Of a stretch of DNA of 64,000 nucleotides, positions 23,721-33,247 are shown piece after piece. The position numbers were made by a program, and so were the translations under genes. Source of the stretch: a virus; IMG/VR virus record IMGVR_UViG_3300028388_003025, positions 1 to 64,000 of that record; one strand, given 5' to 3'. The notes below the pieces were generated by a model. That model made no database searches and had not been told where the DNA came from. It saw nothing but the letters and a program-made list of their open reading frames with translations. Each line of letters starts with the position of its first letter. Position 1 is the stretch's first letter.

Positions 23721-26461
23721 TGGATATTAAAAACATAACCGAGCTTGTTGCACAGCGCAATGACATTTCTCTTGATCAAAAGTTTAGACAGAAGGCAGAC
23801 GAAGGTGACCTTTCACTAATAAAACAATTCGCACTAGATCAGGAGATCACAACGGAAGATGTACATGTTCGTGCAATGTACTTATGTAACGACTTAGTCG
23901 ATTACTACTTTACTAGATTTGACGAAGCAGACTTGGATGCGATAGCAGAAATGCTACCTGGCCAGTCAGTTATTGTTGGACACAAGAGAGAGATGGCACC
24001 TATTGCTAGATTTTATAAAGCAGAGAAGGTAGTTCGTACTGATAAGAAATTCATTAACGAAGAGACTGGCGAAGATGTTCGTTGGATCAAAGCTTACTTC
24101 TATTGGCCAACTGGTGTAGAAGGTTCTGAAGATATGAGAAAGAAAATTGATACAGGTGTATGGAAAGAGATTTCTATATCATGGTCATATAAAAGATGCG
24201 TATGTTCTATCTGTGGCAAAGACATGTTACAAGGAATGGCTGCACTATTTGCTGACGAAGATGAAGATGTTTGTAAGCACAGACTTGGAAAACAATACGA
24301 AGGCAAACTTTGCTACGGTACTGTAAAAGATATTACAAAAGTATTGGAAGGATCTGTTGTATTTAAAGGCGGACAAAAATTTACTGAATTAGCTTTCGTA
24401 AGATCTGCTGATGGACAAGAAGTTAATATAGAAGATGCTGATCCTGAAGTAAGAGATCTAGCTAATGGTACAATGGAATTCTATAAACAAAGAATACTAG
24501 GCGCAAATCCTGATGGCGAACCAGCAAAGAATGAATTCAGACATATGGCAAGAGCTTTAGAAGAAGCTAAAGTATCTAGCCCAGTATGGTACAACAAAGA
24601 AATGAAAAGATTCTTCTGCGCAGAGTCAGACAGAGATATTGTTTCTTCTATAGTAGAAGGCGCAAGATTTGTTGAAGGTGTTTCTGAAACACAGGACTTC
24701 ATGCGTGGCGAGTCCGAGGGAATCGTATCCTGCTTGGCTGCTCCTGTGGATAAGCAGCCTGGCATCTATTTCAAACCAACTAAGCCTCATCGTAGATATG
24801 ACGAGTCAAATGAATACTACAAGGCCGACAGATTAAGAGAGCTAGTTGGCTCTTATATGTTGTCGCCAAAGTATGATGGTATTCGTCTTACTGTTCATAA
24901 ATCTGAGAACGGCGAGATCAGAATGTTTACTATGGGTGGCATGGAAGTTGCTCGCAAATTCCCAGCCATAGTAGAGCAAGTTAGAGGTTTTGATCCAAAG
25001 ACTTTAATCCTTGACGGTGAATTAGTTAGAATTAATAAAAACAAAAGAACAACTCATGCAGATGTTTCTTCATATATAAACAATCCTAACTCAGACATTG
25101 ATCACAGAACATTTACATTCAAAGCTTTTGATATGGTATATCTAAATGGTGAAGATGTTTCTGAGAAACCATTATCTGAAAGAGTTCATTTATTAAACTC
25201 TAATATTCAGACTACTGCAAATGTTAATAGAGTAGCTAACATGACTGCTCAAAGCGGTGAAGAAGTTGTTAGCATGATTGACCAAGTATCTTCTAGAGAA
25301 GGTGCTGTGATAAAAAAATCCGACGCGGCTTACGCAGAGGCTCGAACTTGGTATAAATGGAAGCGTCAAGCAGAATTTACTGCAAGAGTTTCTAAAGTTA
25401 ACAAGGTAGATTCTAGCAGATTTACATATAATATTTCTGTACTAGACGAGAAGGATAATTTGGTTGAAGTTGGCAGGACTTATCAGACTGGTGTTGAGGC
25501 AGAAGAAGGCGACAATATCAGAATGTCAGTTGCTTACATTAAAAAGAATGAAGATGGCTCATTAATGATTTCTGAGCCTAACGTAGTTTGCAAAATGTTT
25601 GAATCAATCGAGCCAGATTCTATGATTACTATAGAAAGAATCATGGAAGAGTATGACGAAGATCGTCAAGGCAAGATGAAGAAATGCCCTAAGTGTGGGA
25701 TTTCTGTTGCTGCAGATGCTAAGGTTTGTCCTAAGTGTGGATATAAATTCACTGAAGACACTGGTAAGACTGATAAGAAAACAGATGAGCCTAAGGAAGA
25801 ATCAGATGATTCTAAATCTATAGTTGATGACCCTAACAAAACAACTTATAGAATAGAACACCATTGGGATTCTGCAGAGCAATTCAGAATTCTTGAAATT
25901 AATAAAGAAGGAAGATATTTCAACGTCGTTATCCAAGGGGGGATCAACGACGATTTAAGCAAACGTTCAATGAAGCGTGTTGATTTACATGTTGACCTAT
26001 CTATTGATGATAACAGAAAAATCAAAACGAAAGAAAGACAGGACCTACCTGATAGAGCGTTTGCACTAGTATATATGAAGGATGGACAGAAGGTTCGTAA
26101 GCTTCCGTTACATAATAGCAAAGTTTCTTCTGGACATACCTGGACAGGCGAAGATGTTGAGAGAGCGCAGGTATCTTCTGCAGCTCAGTTGATCTCAAAG
26201 ATTAAAGATGCACCAGATGCCAAGATAAGAATGGCTAAGAAGCATATCGATAAACATCTTGAAGCCTTGAATGAAGAAGGTATAGAAACGAAGAAGCGAG
26301 AAATATGTAATGGAGAAGCCAAGGTCGAGGTCTTGACAACCGGCGAGATCCGTGTAGAATTAATTAACACTAAACGTTCAGGCATTACAGAGAGATTTCT
26401 CCTGCAGCCTGTACGAATCAATGGCAAAATTGATTACTACTACAAGGCTATCCAAAGCTAA
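23720..26461 (+). CDS. Prohead-protease-like / ATP-dependent DNA ligase fusion, 913 aa
   Basis: Residues about 45-230 resemble a phage prohead protease: VIVGHKREMAPIARF with a candidate catalytic His, GVWKEISISWS with a candidate Ser, then a Cys/His cluster (CSICG, CKHRLG). Residues about 360-640 form a full ATP-dependent DNA ligase: motif I K384-Y-D-G-I-R, motif III LDGEL (D432, E434), FKAFDMVYLNGED, motif IV EGAVIKK (E527), motif V WYKWKR (544-549), and an OB-like part. A zinc ribbon (CPKCG, then CPKCGY, about 656-677) and a domain like those at the end of phage head-protease polyproteins (LPDRAFALVYMKDGQ) follow. It lies in the classic protease slot between portal and scaffold. Confidence 0.85.
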   Translation: MDIKNITELVAQRNDISLDQKFRQKADEGDLSLIKQFALDQEITTEDVHVRAMYLCNDLVDYYFTRFDEADLDAIAEMLPGQSVIVGHKREMAPIARFYKAEKVVRTDKKFINEETGEDVRWIKAYFYWPTGVEGSEDMRKKIDTGVWKEISISWSYKRCVCSICGKDMLQGMAALFADEDEDVCKHRLGKQYEGKLCYGTVKDITKVLEGSVVFKGGQKFTELAFVRSADGQEVNIEDADPEVRDLANGTMEFYKQRILGANPDGEPAKNEFRHMARALEEAKVSSPVWYNKEMKRFFCAESDRDIVSSIVEGARFVEGVSETQDFMRGESEGIVSCLAAPVDKQPGIYFKPTKPHRRYDESNEYYKADRLRELVGSYMLSPKYDGIRLTVHKSENGEIRMFTMGGMEVARKFPAIVEQVRGFDPKTLILDGELVRINKNKRTTHADVSSYINNPNSDIDHRTFTFKAFDMVYLNGEDVSEKPLSERVHLLNSNIQTTANVNRVANMTAQSGEEVVSMIDQVSSREGAVIKKSDAAYAEARTWYKWKRQAEFTARVSKVNKVDSSRFTYNISVLDEKDNLVEVGRTYQTGVEAEEGDNIRMSVAYIKKNEDGSLMISEPNVVCKMFESIEPDSMITIERIMEEYDEDRQGKMKKCPKCGISVAADAKVCPKCGYKFTEDTGKTDKKTDEPKEESDDSKSIVDDPNKTTYRIEHHWDSAEQFRILEINKEGRYFNVVIQGGINDDLSKRSMKRVDLHVDLSIDDNRKIKTKERQDLPDRAFALVYMKDGQKVRKLPLHNSKVSSGHTWTGEDVERAQVSSAAQLISKIKDAPDAKIRMAKKHIDKHLEALNEEGIETKKREICNGEAKVEVLTTGEIRVELINTKRSGITERFLLQPVRINGKIDYYYKAIQS

Positions 26462-26491
26462 TATTAATATCCGTAAGAGAGGAGAATGTAA

Positions 26492-27115
26492 ATGAAAGAA
26501 GAAATGGAAAAGAGAATTAACGAAGCAGAAGCTTTATCTGAATCATTGCTTGAAACTTCTGATAAAGAGTTTAAGCGTGAAGATGGCGAATTAGATATCG
26601 ACATCGCAACAGAAAGAGTTGCTGAAGGTTCTAGAGTTATTGGAGAACTTGTTGAAGCTGTTCGCACATTGGACGCTGAGGCAGAAGAGGTTCGAAAAGA
26701 GCTTGAAGAATTAAAGCCTAAATCAGAGGCTGCTCAAGAATTGGTTCGTTCTGCACAGAATGAAACAAGAAGATTGTTGGGTGTTGTTGCTACTACAAGA
26801 AACGATGAGGATTCTAAAGCTAAGCTTGAAGATTTCAATAAGCGTGTTGAAGAAGGTAGCATTGAAGTATCTGAGGTTCTTGAACTTCAGAAGGCTGCTC
26901 GTGTTGAATATTATGACATGTTCCCACCTGCAGTAGTTACTCGTGCATTCAATCCTGATGCGTGTCCAGAATGTGGCACCGAAAGAGCTGACGGCATTGA
27001 AGAATGTAAAGAGTGTGGATTGAAATTCGAAACTGAAGAGTCTGAAGAATCTAAAGCTGACAAAAAAGAGTCTGCTGAAAGATCTTTAAACATCGATAGT
27101 TTCAAAGTTAAATAA
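26492..27115 (+). CDS. Scaffold-like protein with zinc ribbon, 207 aa
   Basis: GAGAGGAG precedes the ATG. Residues 1-110 are an acidic coiled coil, as in capsid scaffolds. A compact segment follows with CPECG and CKECG (about residues 163-183), forming a zinc ribbon, and the tail is acidic. Position between protease and capsid genes supports scaffolding. The same ribbon type is in the preceding fusion protein, so the two may interact or share ancestry. Confidence 0.65.
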   Translation: MKEEMEKRINEAEALSESLLETSDKEFKREDGELDIDIATERVAEGSRVIGELVEAVRTLDAEAEEVRKELEELKPKSEAAQELVRSAQNETRRLLGVVATTRNDEDSKAKLEDFNKRVEEGSIEVSEVLELQKAARVEYYDMFPPAVVTRAFNPDACPECGTERADGIEECKECGLKFETEESEESKADKKESAERSLNIDSFKVK

Positions 27116-27129
27116 AGGAGGAAAACAAA

Positions 27130-27573
27130 ATGGTTGGAATTAATGAATTTGATTTAGATAAAGCACAAGCAGATCACGTTGCTTACTTTTGCGCTAATAC
27201 TGGTTTGACAGCTGCAGACGTTGGTAAACCTGCTAAGCTTGAGGCAGTGACTGCTGCTGGGGTTACAAAGGGGCTTTTCAATATTGCTGGAGATGGCGAA
27301 GCTATCTACGGTAAAATCACTGTTATCAACGTTCTTAAGAACGATTGGAACTCTGGATCTAATGCTAGCGTTGCAAACGATGGTATTACTGTTCAGAACA
27401 AAGGGTTTGCTACATTTGAATATGATGCTACTGGAGTTGCCTTAGCTATTGGTGAAAGTATTGTTGGAGACGCTGCTGGTAAAGTGCAAGGCGCTGGAGC
27501 AGTTGGACCACATATCGTTCACGAGATTGATACAAACAACGAAACTTGTGTCGTTGAATTAAACGCTGGATAA
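27130..27573 (+). CDS. Capsid decoration/stabilisation protein, 147 aa
   Basis: AAAGGAGGA precedes the ATG. The glycine- and alanine-rich, beta-type sequence without cysteines in its core, and its position just before the major capsid gene, fit a lambda gpD-like or related head-decoration protein. I identify it by position and composition, not by a signature motif. Confidence 0.65.
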   Translation: MVGINEFDLDKAQADHVAYFCANTGLTAADVGKPAKLEAVTAAGVTKGLFNIAGDGEAIYGKITVINVLKNDWNSGSNASVANDGITVQNKGFATFEYDATGVALAIGESIVGDAAGKVQGAGAVGPHIVHEIDTNNETCVVELNAG

Positions 27574-27587
27574 AGGAGGAGAAACTA

Positions 27588-28670
27588 ATGAATACTAAAT
27601 ATTTGGAAAAGATTAAAGAATACATCGGAGCAGATGCATTCGATCTAGAACTAGGTAAAGACATTTACTCTAGAATAGGTTCTGTAGACGAGGAGTCTGG
27701 CCGCATGGTTGGATCTCTTTCTGATGCTCTAGAAATCATGGATCCTTCGGCTCCTGATTCTAAAGTAGACGCTTTTGAAAGACAGTTAATGAAGAGAGGT
27801 CTTATCGTAGATGGACCTAACGCTGTAACTGTTGAGCGTTTTTACTCAACTGAGGACAGTGCATTATTGTTCCCAGAGTATATCGACAGACAAGTTCGTA
27901 TCGGTATGCAAAACTATGGTCGTATTGATGATATCGTTGCGACAAGAACAAGAATCGATTCTGATTCTTACAAAGCTATTAGATTGGACCTAGCTTCTCA
28001 GGCTGACCAATTTAAGCTTAAGCGTGTTGGTGAGGCTTCACCTTTCCCAACTGCTACATTATCATTGAGCTCTAGCGACATTCATATTTATAAGTTTGGT
28101 CTTGAGCTTCAGTCTTCTTACGAGTCTATGAGACGTCGTAAAGTTAACACTCTTGATATTCACCTACAACAAATTGGTGCATACATGGCAGACTCTAAAT
28201 TTTCTGCAGCAGTTGATGTTGCGGTTAATGGTGACGGTAACAGTAATCCAATCGATACTGTTAACACTTCTACAACTGGTGTTCTTACTTATGAAGACTT
28301 AGTTGACTTCTGGTTTTCTATCACTCCATACGAGATGAACAAATGGTTAGCTCGTAAGGATGTATGTACAACTATCTTAACTCTACCTGAGTTTAAAGAT
28401 CCAATGGCTGGATTCACTTTCCAAAAGACTGGTGAATTGGTTACTCCATTCGGTGTACAACTTGTTCCTGATTTCACTGACACTGTTGATGCCAACAAAA
28501 TCATTGGTTACGACCAAAGAAACTTCATCGAAGAAGTTTATGAGCAAGACATGTTAACTGAATCAGAAAAAATCATCTCTCGTCAATTAGAGAAGATGGT
28601 AATGTCTGAAGTAGCTGGCTACGCTAAATTGTTTAACGAAGCCGGTAAGATGTTAGACATCGCTTGGTAG
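27588..28670 (+). CDS. Major capsid protein, HK97 fold, 360 aa
   Basis: AAAGGAGGAG precedes the ATG. The N-terminal 75 residues are charged and helical, like a delta domain or scaffold segment that the protease removes. The rest is beta-rich with an E-loop-like region, then the P-domain (LTYEDLVDFWFSITPYEMNKW) and the A-domain near FGVQLVPDFTDTVDANKIIGYD. This is a standard order for HK97-type capsid proteins. It is the likely main component of the head. Confidence 0.88.
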   Translation: MNTKYLEKIKEYIGADAFDLELGKDIYSRIGSVDEESGRMVGSLSDALEIMDPSAPDSKVDAFERQLMKRGLIVDGPNAVTVERFYSTEDSALLFPEYIDRQVRIGMQNYGRIDDIVATRTRIDSDSYKAIRLDLASQADQFKLKRVGEASPFPTATLSLSSSDIHIYKFGLELQSSYESMRRRKVNTLDIHLQQIGAYMADSKFSAAVDVAVNGDGNSNPIDTVNTSTTGVLTYEDLVDFWFSITPYEMNKWLARKDVCTTILTLPEFKDPMAGFTFQKTGELVTPFGVQLVPDFTDTVDANKIIGYDQRNFIEEVYEQDMLTESEKIISRQLEKMVMSEVAGYAKLFNEAGKMLDIAW

Positions 28671-28699
28671 TCAGATACCTAGTTGATTAGATAACTCGT

Positions 28700-28730
28700 A
28701 GGGGGCCTGACTATGGGCCCCCTCTTAGTA
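28700..28730 (+). terminator. Strong hairpin after capsid gene
   Basis: AGGGGGCC and GGCCCCCT form an eight-base GC-rich stem with an eight-base loop. Only CTTAGT follows, so termination may be partial and mainly set the ratio of capsid to downstream messages. Confidence 0.65.
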
Positions 28731-28741
28731 AAGGAGGATTT

Positions 28742-29077
28742 ATGTCTGATATTAAAATTGTAAAAGGAAGAATAACAAAGCCTAATTGTCAATTGTGGGA
28801 CAGAGCAGCCACTGGTGGTAGAAAGATCTACAACTATAACAGCGGAATCGTTGATGTTGAAATAACAAGAAATGTTATTAGCTGGGTTGAACAAGGCTTG
28901 ATGGAGTTGGTGAAAGATGATACTCCTGTGGTTAAAGAAGATGATGCTAAAGTTGTTGAAGAGCCAGTTAAGGAAGTTGTTTCTGAGCCTGTTGTTGAAG
29001 AAGGCGAAGAAAAGACCGAAGAGCCAGCACCAAAAAAAGCAAGTAAAAAGAAAAGCAAAAAGAAAAGTAGCGAGTAA
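28742..29077 (+). CDS. Hypothetical head-connector-region protein, 111 aa
   Basis: AAAGGAGG precedes the ATG. A folded N-terminal half (VKGRITKPNCQLWDRAATGG) is followed by an acidic stretch and then a lysine-rich C-terminus (PKKASKKKSKKKSSE). The basic tail could touch packaged DNA. No family recognised. Confidence 0.62.
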   Translation: MSDIKIVKGRITKPNCQLWDRAATGGRKIYNYNSGIVDVEITRNVISWVEQGLMELVKDDTPVVKEDDAKVVEEPVKEVVSEPVVEEGEEKTEEPAPKKASKKKSKKKSSE

Positions 29078-29079
29078 CA

Positions 29080-29622
29080 ATGGAACTAGTTGCGTCTGAG
29101 CTTGAGATAAGAGAGAAGTCTCTTTACAAGGATTGGGGCTCAATTGATCCAATGCTTGTCATTAATGTATCTATGGAGGCACAGGATGTTATTTCTGTAT
29201 ACCTAGATACGCCATGGTCAGACAATTCAATTTCTGAGTTACGCGATAACAAACAAATTAAACTAGCACACGTCTTATTGGCGTGTGCTTATTTGTATAG
29301 AGACAAAGCTGTTGAGGCTACTGAAGATAAAGTAACAGAAGAGGTTGGCCCTCTTTCTGAAACTGCAACTGACAGAAACCTTGACTTCTTAAAGTTATAT
29401 GAAAGATGGGAGGCTATGGCATGGAAACATCTCATGGCATATATAAATACTGACGAGCCTCCAGTTTCAAATCCTGATCTATTATCAAAGATGTTGCCAA
29501 CATATATAGAGAGACACCCAAGAGCATATGCGGGAACTGTAAGCGGAGTAGCTTCAGGATCATCAATTGTGGGTAGAGATGCTCAAAGAGTAGTATCCGA
29601 CGGCGACGTCAATATGGTATAA
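29080..29622 (+). CDS. Head-tail connector protein candidate, 180 aa
   Basis: Mostly helical with acidic and aromatic residues. Position after the capsid gene and before tail genes suggests the adaptor or head-completion protein. I do not see a definite family motif. The start follows the upstream stop by two bases. Confidence 0.6.
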   Translation: MELVASELEIREKSLYKDWGSIDPMLVINVSMEAQDVISVYLDTPWSDNSISELRDNKQIKLAHVLLACAYLYRDKAVEATEDKVTEEVGPLSETATDRNLDFLKLYERWEAMAWKHLMAYINTDEPPVSNPDLLSKMLPTYIERHPRAYAGTVSGVASGSSIVGRDAQRVVSDGDVNMV

Positions 29623-29623
29623 T
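29618..29623 (+). promoter_or_regulatory. -10 box with leaderless start
   Basis: TATAAT ends exactly six bases before the ATG at 29630. No clear -35 is visible. It lies inside the end of the upstream gene. Confidence 0.5.
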
Positions 29624-29629
29624 CTATCC

Positions 29630-30358
29630 ATGTCTGGATGGGATACAGCACAAAAATATAAATTTGATGATTACATATTTGATCAGCGGATGCGTGTGTC
29701 TATTTTAAAGACTGATCCGACAAGCAATGGCGCAACAACTATTGAGGTTCATCTTGGATTTAAAAGCAAAGACAAGAATGCTGTAATGGCCTCTTACGAA
29801 AAGGCTAGGCAAATGTTTTTCAAAACAGGATTAAAGTCTGGAAAGTTTTATTACAAATCAGATACTGAATATATTAATGTAAACATAATAGAGAAGGAAG
29901 AGATCCTTCATCCTAAGGGCAAATCGTATTATGTAAGATTAAAGATGGCTACAGAAGATGATCAAAACATTAAAGAGATAGAACATAAAGAAGAGATTAT
30001 AACCATAACTTCATCCAATAATACCCATATATTTAAAACAGTTTCAGATATAACAAACTGGCTACCATTCAAAATGGAGCTAGACATACAGAATAATATG
30101 AGCTACATAGAGATTTATCTTAACGGAAAAGGTCTAGGGTTTGAGTACAGCTTATTGGCTGGAGACATAGTAAAGATAGATACATCAATAGGAGAGTATT
30201 CTGTATACAGGGGTGGAAGCTTAATTGCAAAGAGAAGATATGATGGCGATAACTTAATGATAGTTCAAAACACAAATGAATTTAGCTTTGGCTCAAGCAT
30301 TACCGATGCAGATACTGACCTATTCAATCTTAAGATAGATGTTGAGGAGAAAATATGA
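29630..30358 (+). CDS. Tail/neck protein with C-terminal beta-sandwich, 242 aa
   Basis: There is no ribosome site, so this start is judged leaderless. The N-terminal half resembles distal-tail-type ring proteins, and the C-terminal half (MSYIEIYLNGKGLGFEYSL, then SIGEYSVYRGG) looks like a galectin-type sandwich. Position in the neck region allows a neck or tail-completion role. Its stop overlaps the next start as ATGA. Confidence 0.55.
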   Translation: MSGWDTAQKYKFDDYIFDQRMRVSILKTDPTSNGATTIEVHLGFKSKDKNAVMASYEKARQMFFKTGLKSGKFYYKSDTEYINVNIIEKEEILHPKGKSYYVRLKMATEDDQNIKEIEHKEEIITITSSNNTHIFKTVSDITNWLPFKMELDIQNNMSYIEIYLNGKGLGFEYSLLAGDIVKIDTSIGEYSVYRGGSLIAKRRYDGDNLMIVQNTNEFSFGSSITDADTDLFNLKIDVEEKI

Positions 30359-31029
30359 TACATGAAATTATTGACCGCTGGACTTCATACTTCCAATCAA
30401 GAAGAGAACTAAAATCTTATACAATAAATTATGACTCAGTAAATGTTGGTGCAGTATCATCAAATGGATACAATGTAATCTTTGTTCCTTTTGCAAAAAC
30501 AAATAAGCAAATGCCAGAGAGTGAAGGTAGGTATCCATCTTACGATATAGTTGTTAGAGTTATTGCATCTGGATCGAGCGAAGAAGATGCAAGTAGGCGT
30601 GCAGAAAGACTTGCTACAAAGCTAGAGGCTTTGTTCATGGCCAATAGAAAACTCTTTGATAGATCAAAGATATTTAAAGGCAATGCATATTATTTAAACA
30701 ACACTGATGTGATCGGCAACGCATATCCAGAAGATGTTCGAGGCATTACGGAGGGAAGGTCTGGAACTCTTCAAAAAGAAGTTGACCTATTTGTGCGCTG
30801 TTATAGGGATGAATACTTGAATTCAATACCAGGTGAGAGACCGGTCAAAGCTCCTGGCGATCCTGACGTGCCAGTAGACAAAGATGAATATCTTGGATGG
30901 TATATGCCAGAAGATCAATCCCTTTACTATAGCGGCCTTGACCCATCAAAGATAAAAGTCTCATTCAGCAAAGAGAATGAACTAGCAATGGTATTTGATT
31001 TAGATACAGGATTGATTGAAAGTAATTAG
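30355..31029 (+). CDS. Tail terminator-like protein, 224 aa
   Basis: The first 165 residues have the alpha/beta pattern of a tail-terminator or neck protein (SYDIVVRVIASGSSEEDASRR). The last 50 residues are a proline- and acid-rich extension. Position just before the sheath gene is typical for this class. Coupled to the upstream gene by overlap. Confidence 0.6.
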   Translation: MIHEIIDRWTSYFQSRRELKSYTINYDSVNVGAVSSNGYNVIFVPFAKTNKQMPESEGRYPSYDIVVRVIASGSSEEDASRRAERLATKLEALFMANRKLFDRSKIFKGNAYYLNNTDVIGNAYPEDVRGITEGRSGTLQKEVDLFVRCYRDEYLNSIPGERPVKAPGDPDVPVDKDEYLGWYMPEDQSLYYSGLDPSKIKVSFSKENELAMVFDLDTGLIESN

Positions 31030-31058
31030 TTGCATTTTGATTTTCAATGATTTATAAT
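31030..31058 (+). promoter_or_regulatory. Sheath-gene promoter
   Basis: TTGCAT and TATAAT are 17 bases apart. The transcript would begin at about 31065 and carry a hairpin leader of about 65 bases. Confidence 0.7.
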
Positions 31059-31082
31059 ATTATTAATTCAAAGAGGACAGGG

Positions 31083-31125
31083 ATACCGCCCTTTGAGAAA
31101 TCAAAGTAATTTGAGAGGGTGGTAT
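31083..31125 (+). promoter_or_regulatory. Leader hairpin masking the sheath ribosome site
   Basis: ATACCGCCCT (31083-31092) pairs with AGGGTGGTAT (31116-31125) with one G-U pair. An inner CTTTGA/TCAAAG stem with a GAAA loop stacks within it. The right arm contains the ribosome site of the sheath gene (GAGGG), so translation would be inhibited unless the hairpin opens. Confidence 0.6.
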
Positions 31126-31129
31126 ACAG

Positions 31130-33235
31130 ATGACAACTAGAATAATTCCTGGAGTATATTACGAAGAGATAGAAGATAACGTAGTATCGATTAACCAGTT
31201 GCCTTCAGGCGTTGTTGGTATTGTTGGAACAGCAGACAAAGGTCCGCTTAATACTCCAACAAGAATAACTTCATGGGAGCAATTTATCCAAGTATTTGGA
31301 GGCTGGAGAGACGAGCTAACTGGGCCTGCGTCTTATCTTTCTGTTCGTAGACAGGGTGTTGAAGAAATCTATTTTTCAAGAATAGCTGGCTCAACAAAAG
31401 CAAAAGCAGCACAAGACTTCAATCAGGCAGGATCGGTAAAAGCTACTTACACGCTTCCGACTCGTGCTGGTGGAGCAGGCGTTGAATCAACGTTGACACT
31501 ACAAGATGATGGAGCTACTGATCTTATAACTATAACAGCTATAGAGGCTGGCGTTAGTGAAGACAGTATTCAAATCACAATCACAGACGGAACATCAGTT
31601 GGCTATAGCAACGTATCAATTGCTAAGACTGGATTCAATACAGAAACATATTCAAACGTAAGAGTTAAGACTGGCGACAGCAGAGACCTTACAGCACTTA
31701 TTAATAATAACTCAAAATTAGTTACAGCCGTAGCGCTTGCCGATGATGAAACACTAGCTAACATAGCAGCTACACCACTTGCTGGTGGCGCCGATTCTGG
31801 TTTGGATTCAATTAGCATTACTGCAAAACAAGCGGGCACAGAAGGAAACAGCATTACTGTTAAAGTTGATCATGGAGATACTGCTGGAAGAGTTAATGTA
31901 TTGATCACTGATGGTACTACTTCAGAGCTTTTTGAAGACGTTTATCTTGACGGTGTTGGAAATAGAAACTTAGTTGCAATAATAAATGCAACATCATCTC
32001 TTGTAACTGCAGAGCAAATTGCTACTACAGGCACAGGGCCAGATAACAATCCTCACACACAAGTGGCTACAGCTCTTGTTGGTGGAACAGCAGCAACTGT
32101 TGCATTCACTTTAACAGCTGCAGAATATGGTAAGTATGGCGATTCGCTGAAGGTTTCAATAACTGCAGCAATCTCTGGTGGATATAATATAATACTTGTT
32201 GATGCTACTACAAACGCTGTATTGGAAACATATACCAATGTACCGTTCGCAGATGTTGTTACTACAATAAATGCATCTTCTGAATATGTTGTTGCAACTG
32301 CAGGAACATTAGCGGCACTTGAAGAAGTTGATAGCGTTTATCTTGCAGCTGGAGACAACGGCGCAACTACTGTTGATTCTGATTATATTGGAACTGTAGA
32401 TGCTAACGGAAACCGAACGGGGCTATATGCACTATCAGGAGTTGATGTAATAACTATGCAGGTTGCAGCACAGCAATCTTCTACAGCAATTAACCAAGCC
32501 AATGTTTCAATATGTGAATCAGAGGGTGACAGAACTGCTATCATCTCTCTACCTAAAGATTCAACTCTTGCAGAGGTTAAGACTAAGGCAGCATTGACTG
32601 ATTCTAAAATCACTCAACAAGCATGGCCATGGAAAGTTGCTACACATCCAGTTACTGGTGAAGATCTAGTTCTTGCACCTGCTGAATTTTTAGCTGGAAC
32701 ACTATGTGCAAATAAAGTTAATTCATCTCCAAGCAACAAAGCAATACTTTGGGCTTATAGAGATTACAAAGAATTTGGTCCTAACTCTAATGAGATGGCT
32801 GAGCTAATACAAGCAAGAGTAGTTCCTTCCGCAAGAAAGAAATCTACACTTGATCCTACTGGAAGATTTGTATGGATGTCTGGACTTACAACAACGTCTT
32901 CTGTCCATAACAAAGACAAACAGATTTCTGTTATCAGACCATTCTTAAACATTGTTGAAGGAATCGTAGAAGGTCTTGACCCATACGTTTCTGAAAACAA
33001 TACACCATACTTGAGAGCAGCTGTTAGATATTCATCTAAGAGATATTTAGAGGGATATGTTAAGAGCGGAACTTTATCTAGCTATTCTCTTAAGTGTGAC
33101 GCAAGCAACAATACAGAAGAAGATTCTCGTAACGGTTATCTGTATGTTGATATTGATTTATATTTTACTTATCCAGCAGACTTTATAACTCTTAGAGTTA
33201 AAAGAGACCCTGCCGGAAATATTGAAGCAGCATAA
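31130..33235 (+). CDS. Tail sheath protein, 701 aa
   Basis: The N-terminus TRIIPGVYYEEIEDN and the segments GVVGIVGTADKGP and ITSWEQFIQVFGG are typical of contractile tail sheaths. The C-terminal third contains the sheath core ending in IDLYFTYPADFITLRV. Three related domains of about 80-95 residues lie between (about 133-215, 229-310 and 326-404), an expansion absent from shorter sheaths. They may form the outer face of the tail. The protein contracts to drive the tube into the host. Confidence 0.9.
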   Translation: MTTRIIPGVYYEEIEDNVVSINQLPSGVVGIVGTADKGPLNTPTRITSWEQFIQVFGGWRDELTGPASYLSVRRQGVEEIYFSRIAGSTKAKAAQDFNQAGSVKATYTLPTRAGGAGVESTLTLQDDGATDLITITAIEAGVSEDSIQITITDGTSVGYSNVSIAKTGFNTETYSNVRVKTGDSRDLTALINNNSKLVTAVALADDETLANIAATPLAGGADSGLDSISITAKQAGTEGNSITVKVDHGDTAGRVNVLITDGTTSELFEDVYLDGVGNRNLVAIINATSSLVTAEQIATTGTGPDNNPHTQVATALVGGTAATVAFTLTAAEYGKYGDSLKVSITAAISGGYNIILVDATTNAVLETYTNVPFADVVTTINASSEYVVATAGTLAALEEVDSVYLAAGDNGATTVDSDYIGTVDANGNRTGLYALSGVDVITMQVAAQQSSTAINQANVSICESEGDRTAIISLPKDSTLAEVKTKAALTDSKITQQAWPWKVATHPVTGEDLVLAPAEFLAGTLCANKVNSSPSNKAILWAYRDYKEFGPNSNEMAELIQARVVPSARKKSTLDPTGRFVWMSGLTTTSSVHNKDKQISVIRPFLNIVEGIVEGLDPYVSENNTPYLRAAVRYSSKRYLEGYVKSGTLSSYSLKCDASNNTEEDSRNGYLYVDIDLYFTYPADFITLRVKRDPAGNIEAA

Positions 33236-33247
33236 GGAGGTTAGAAA

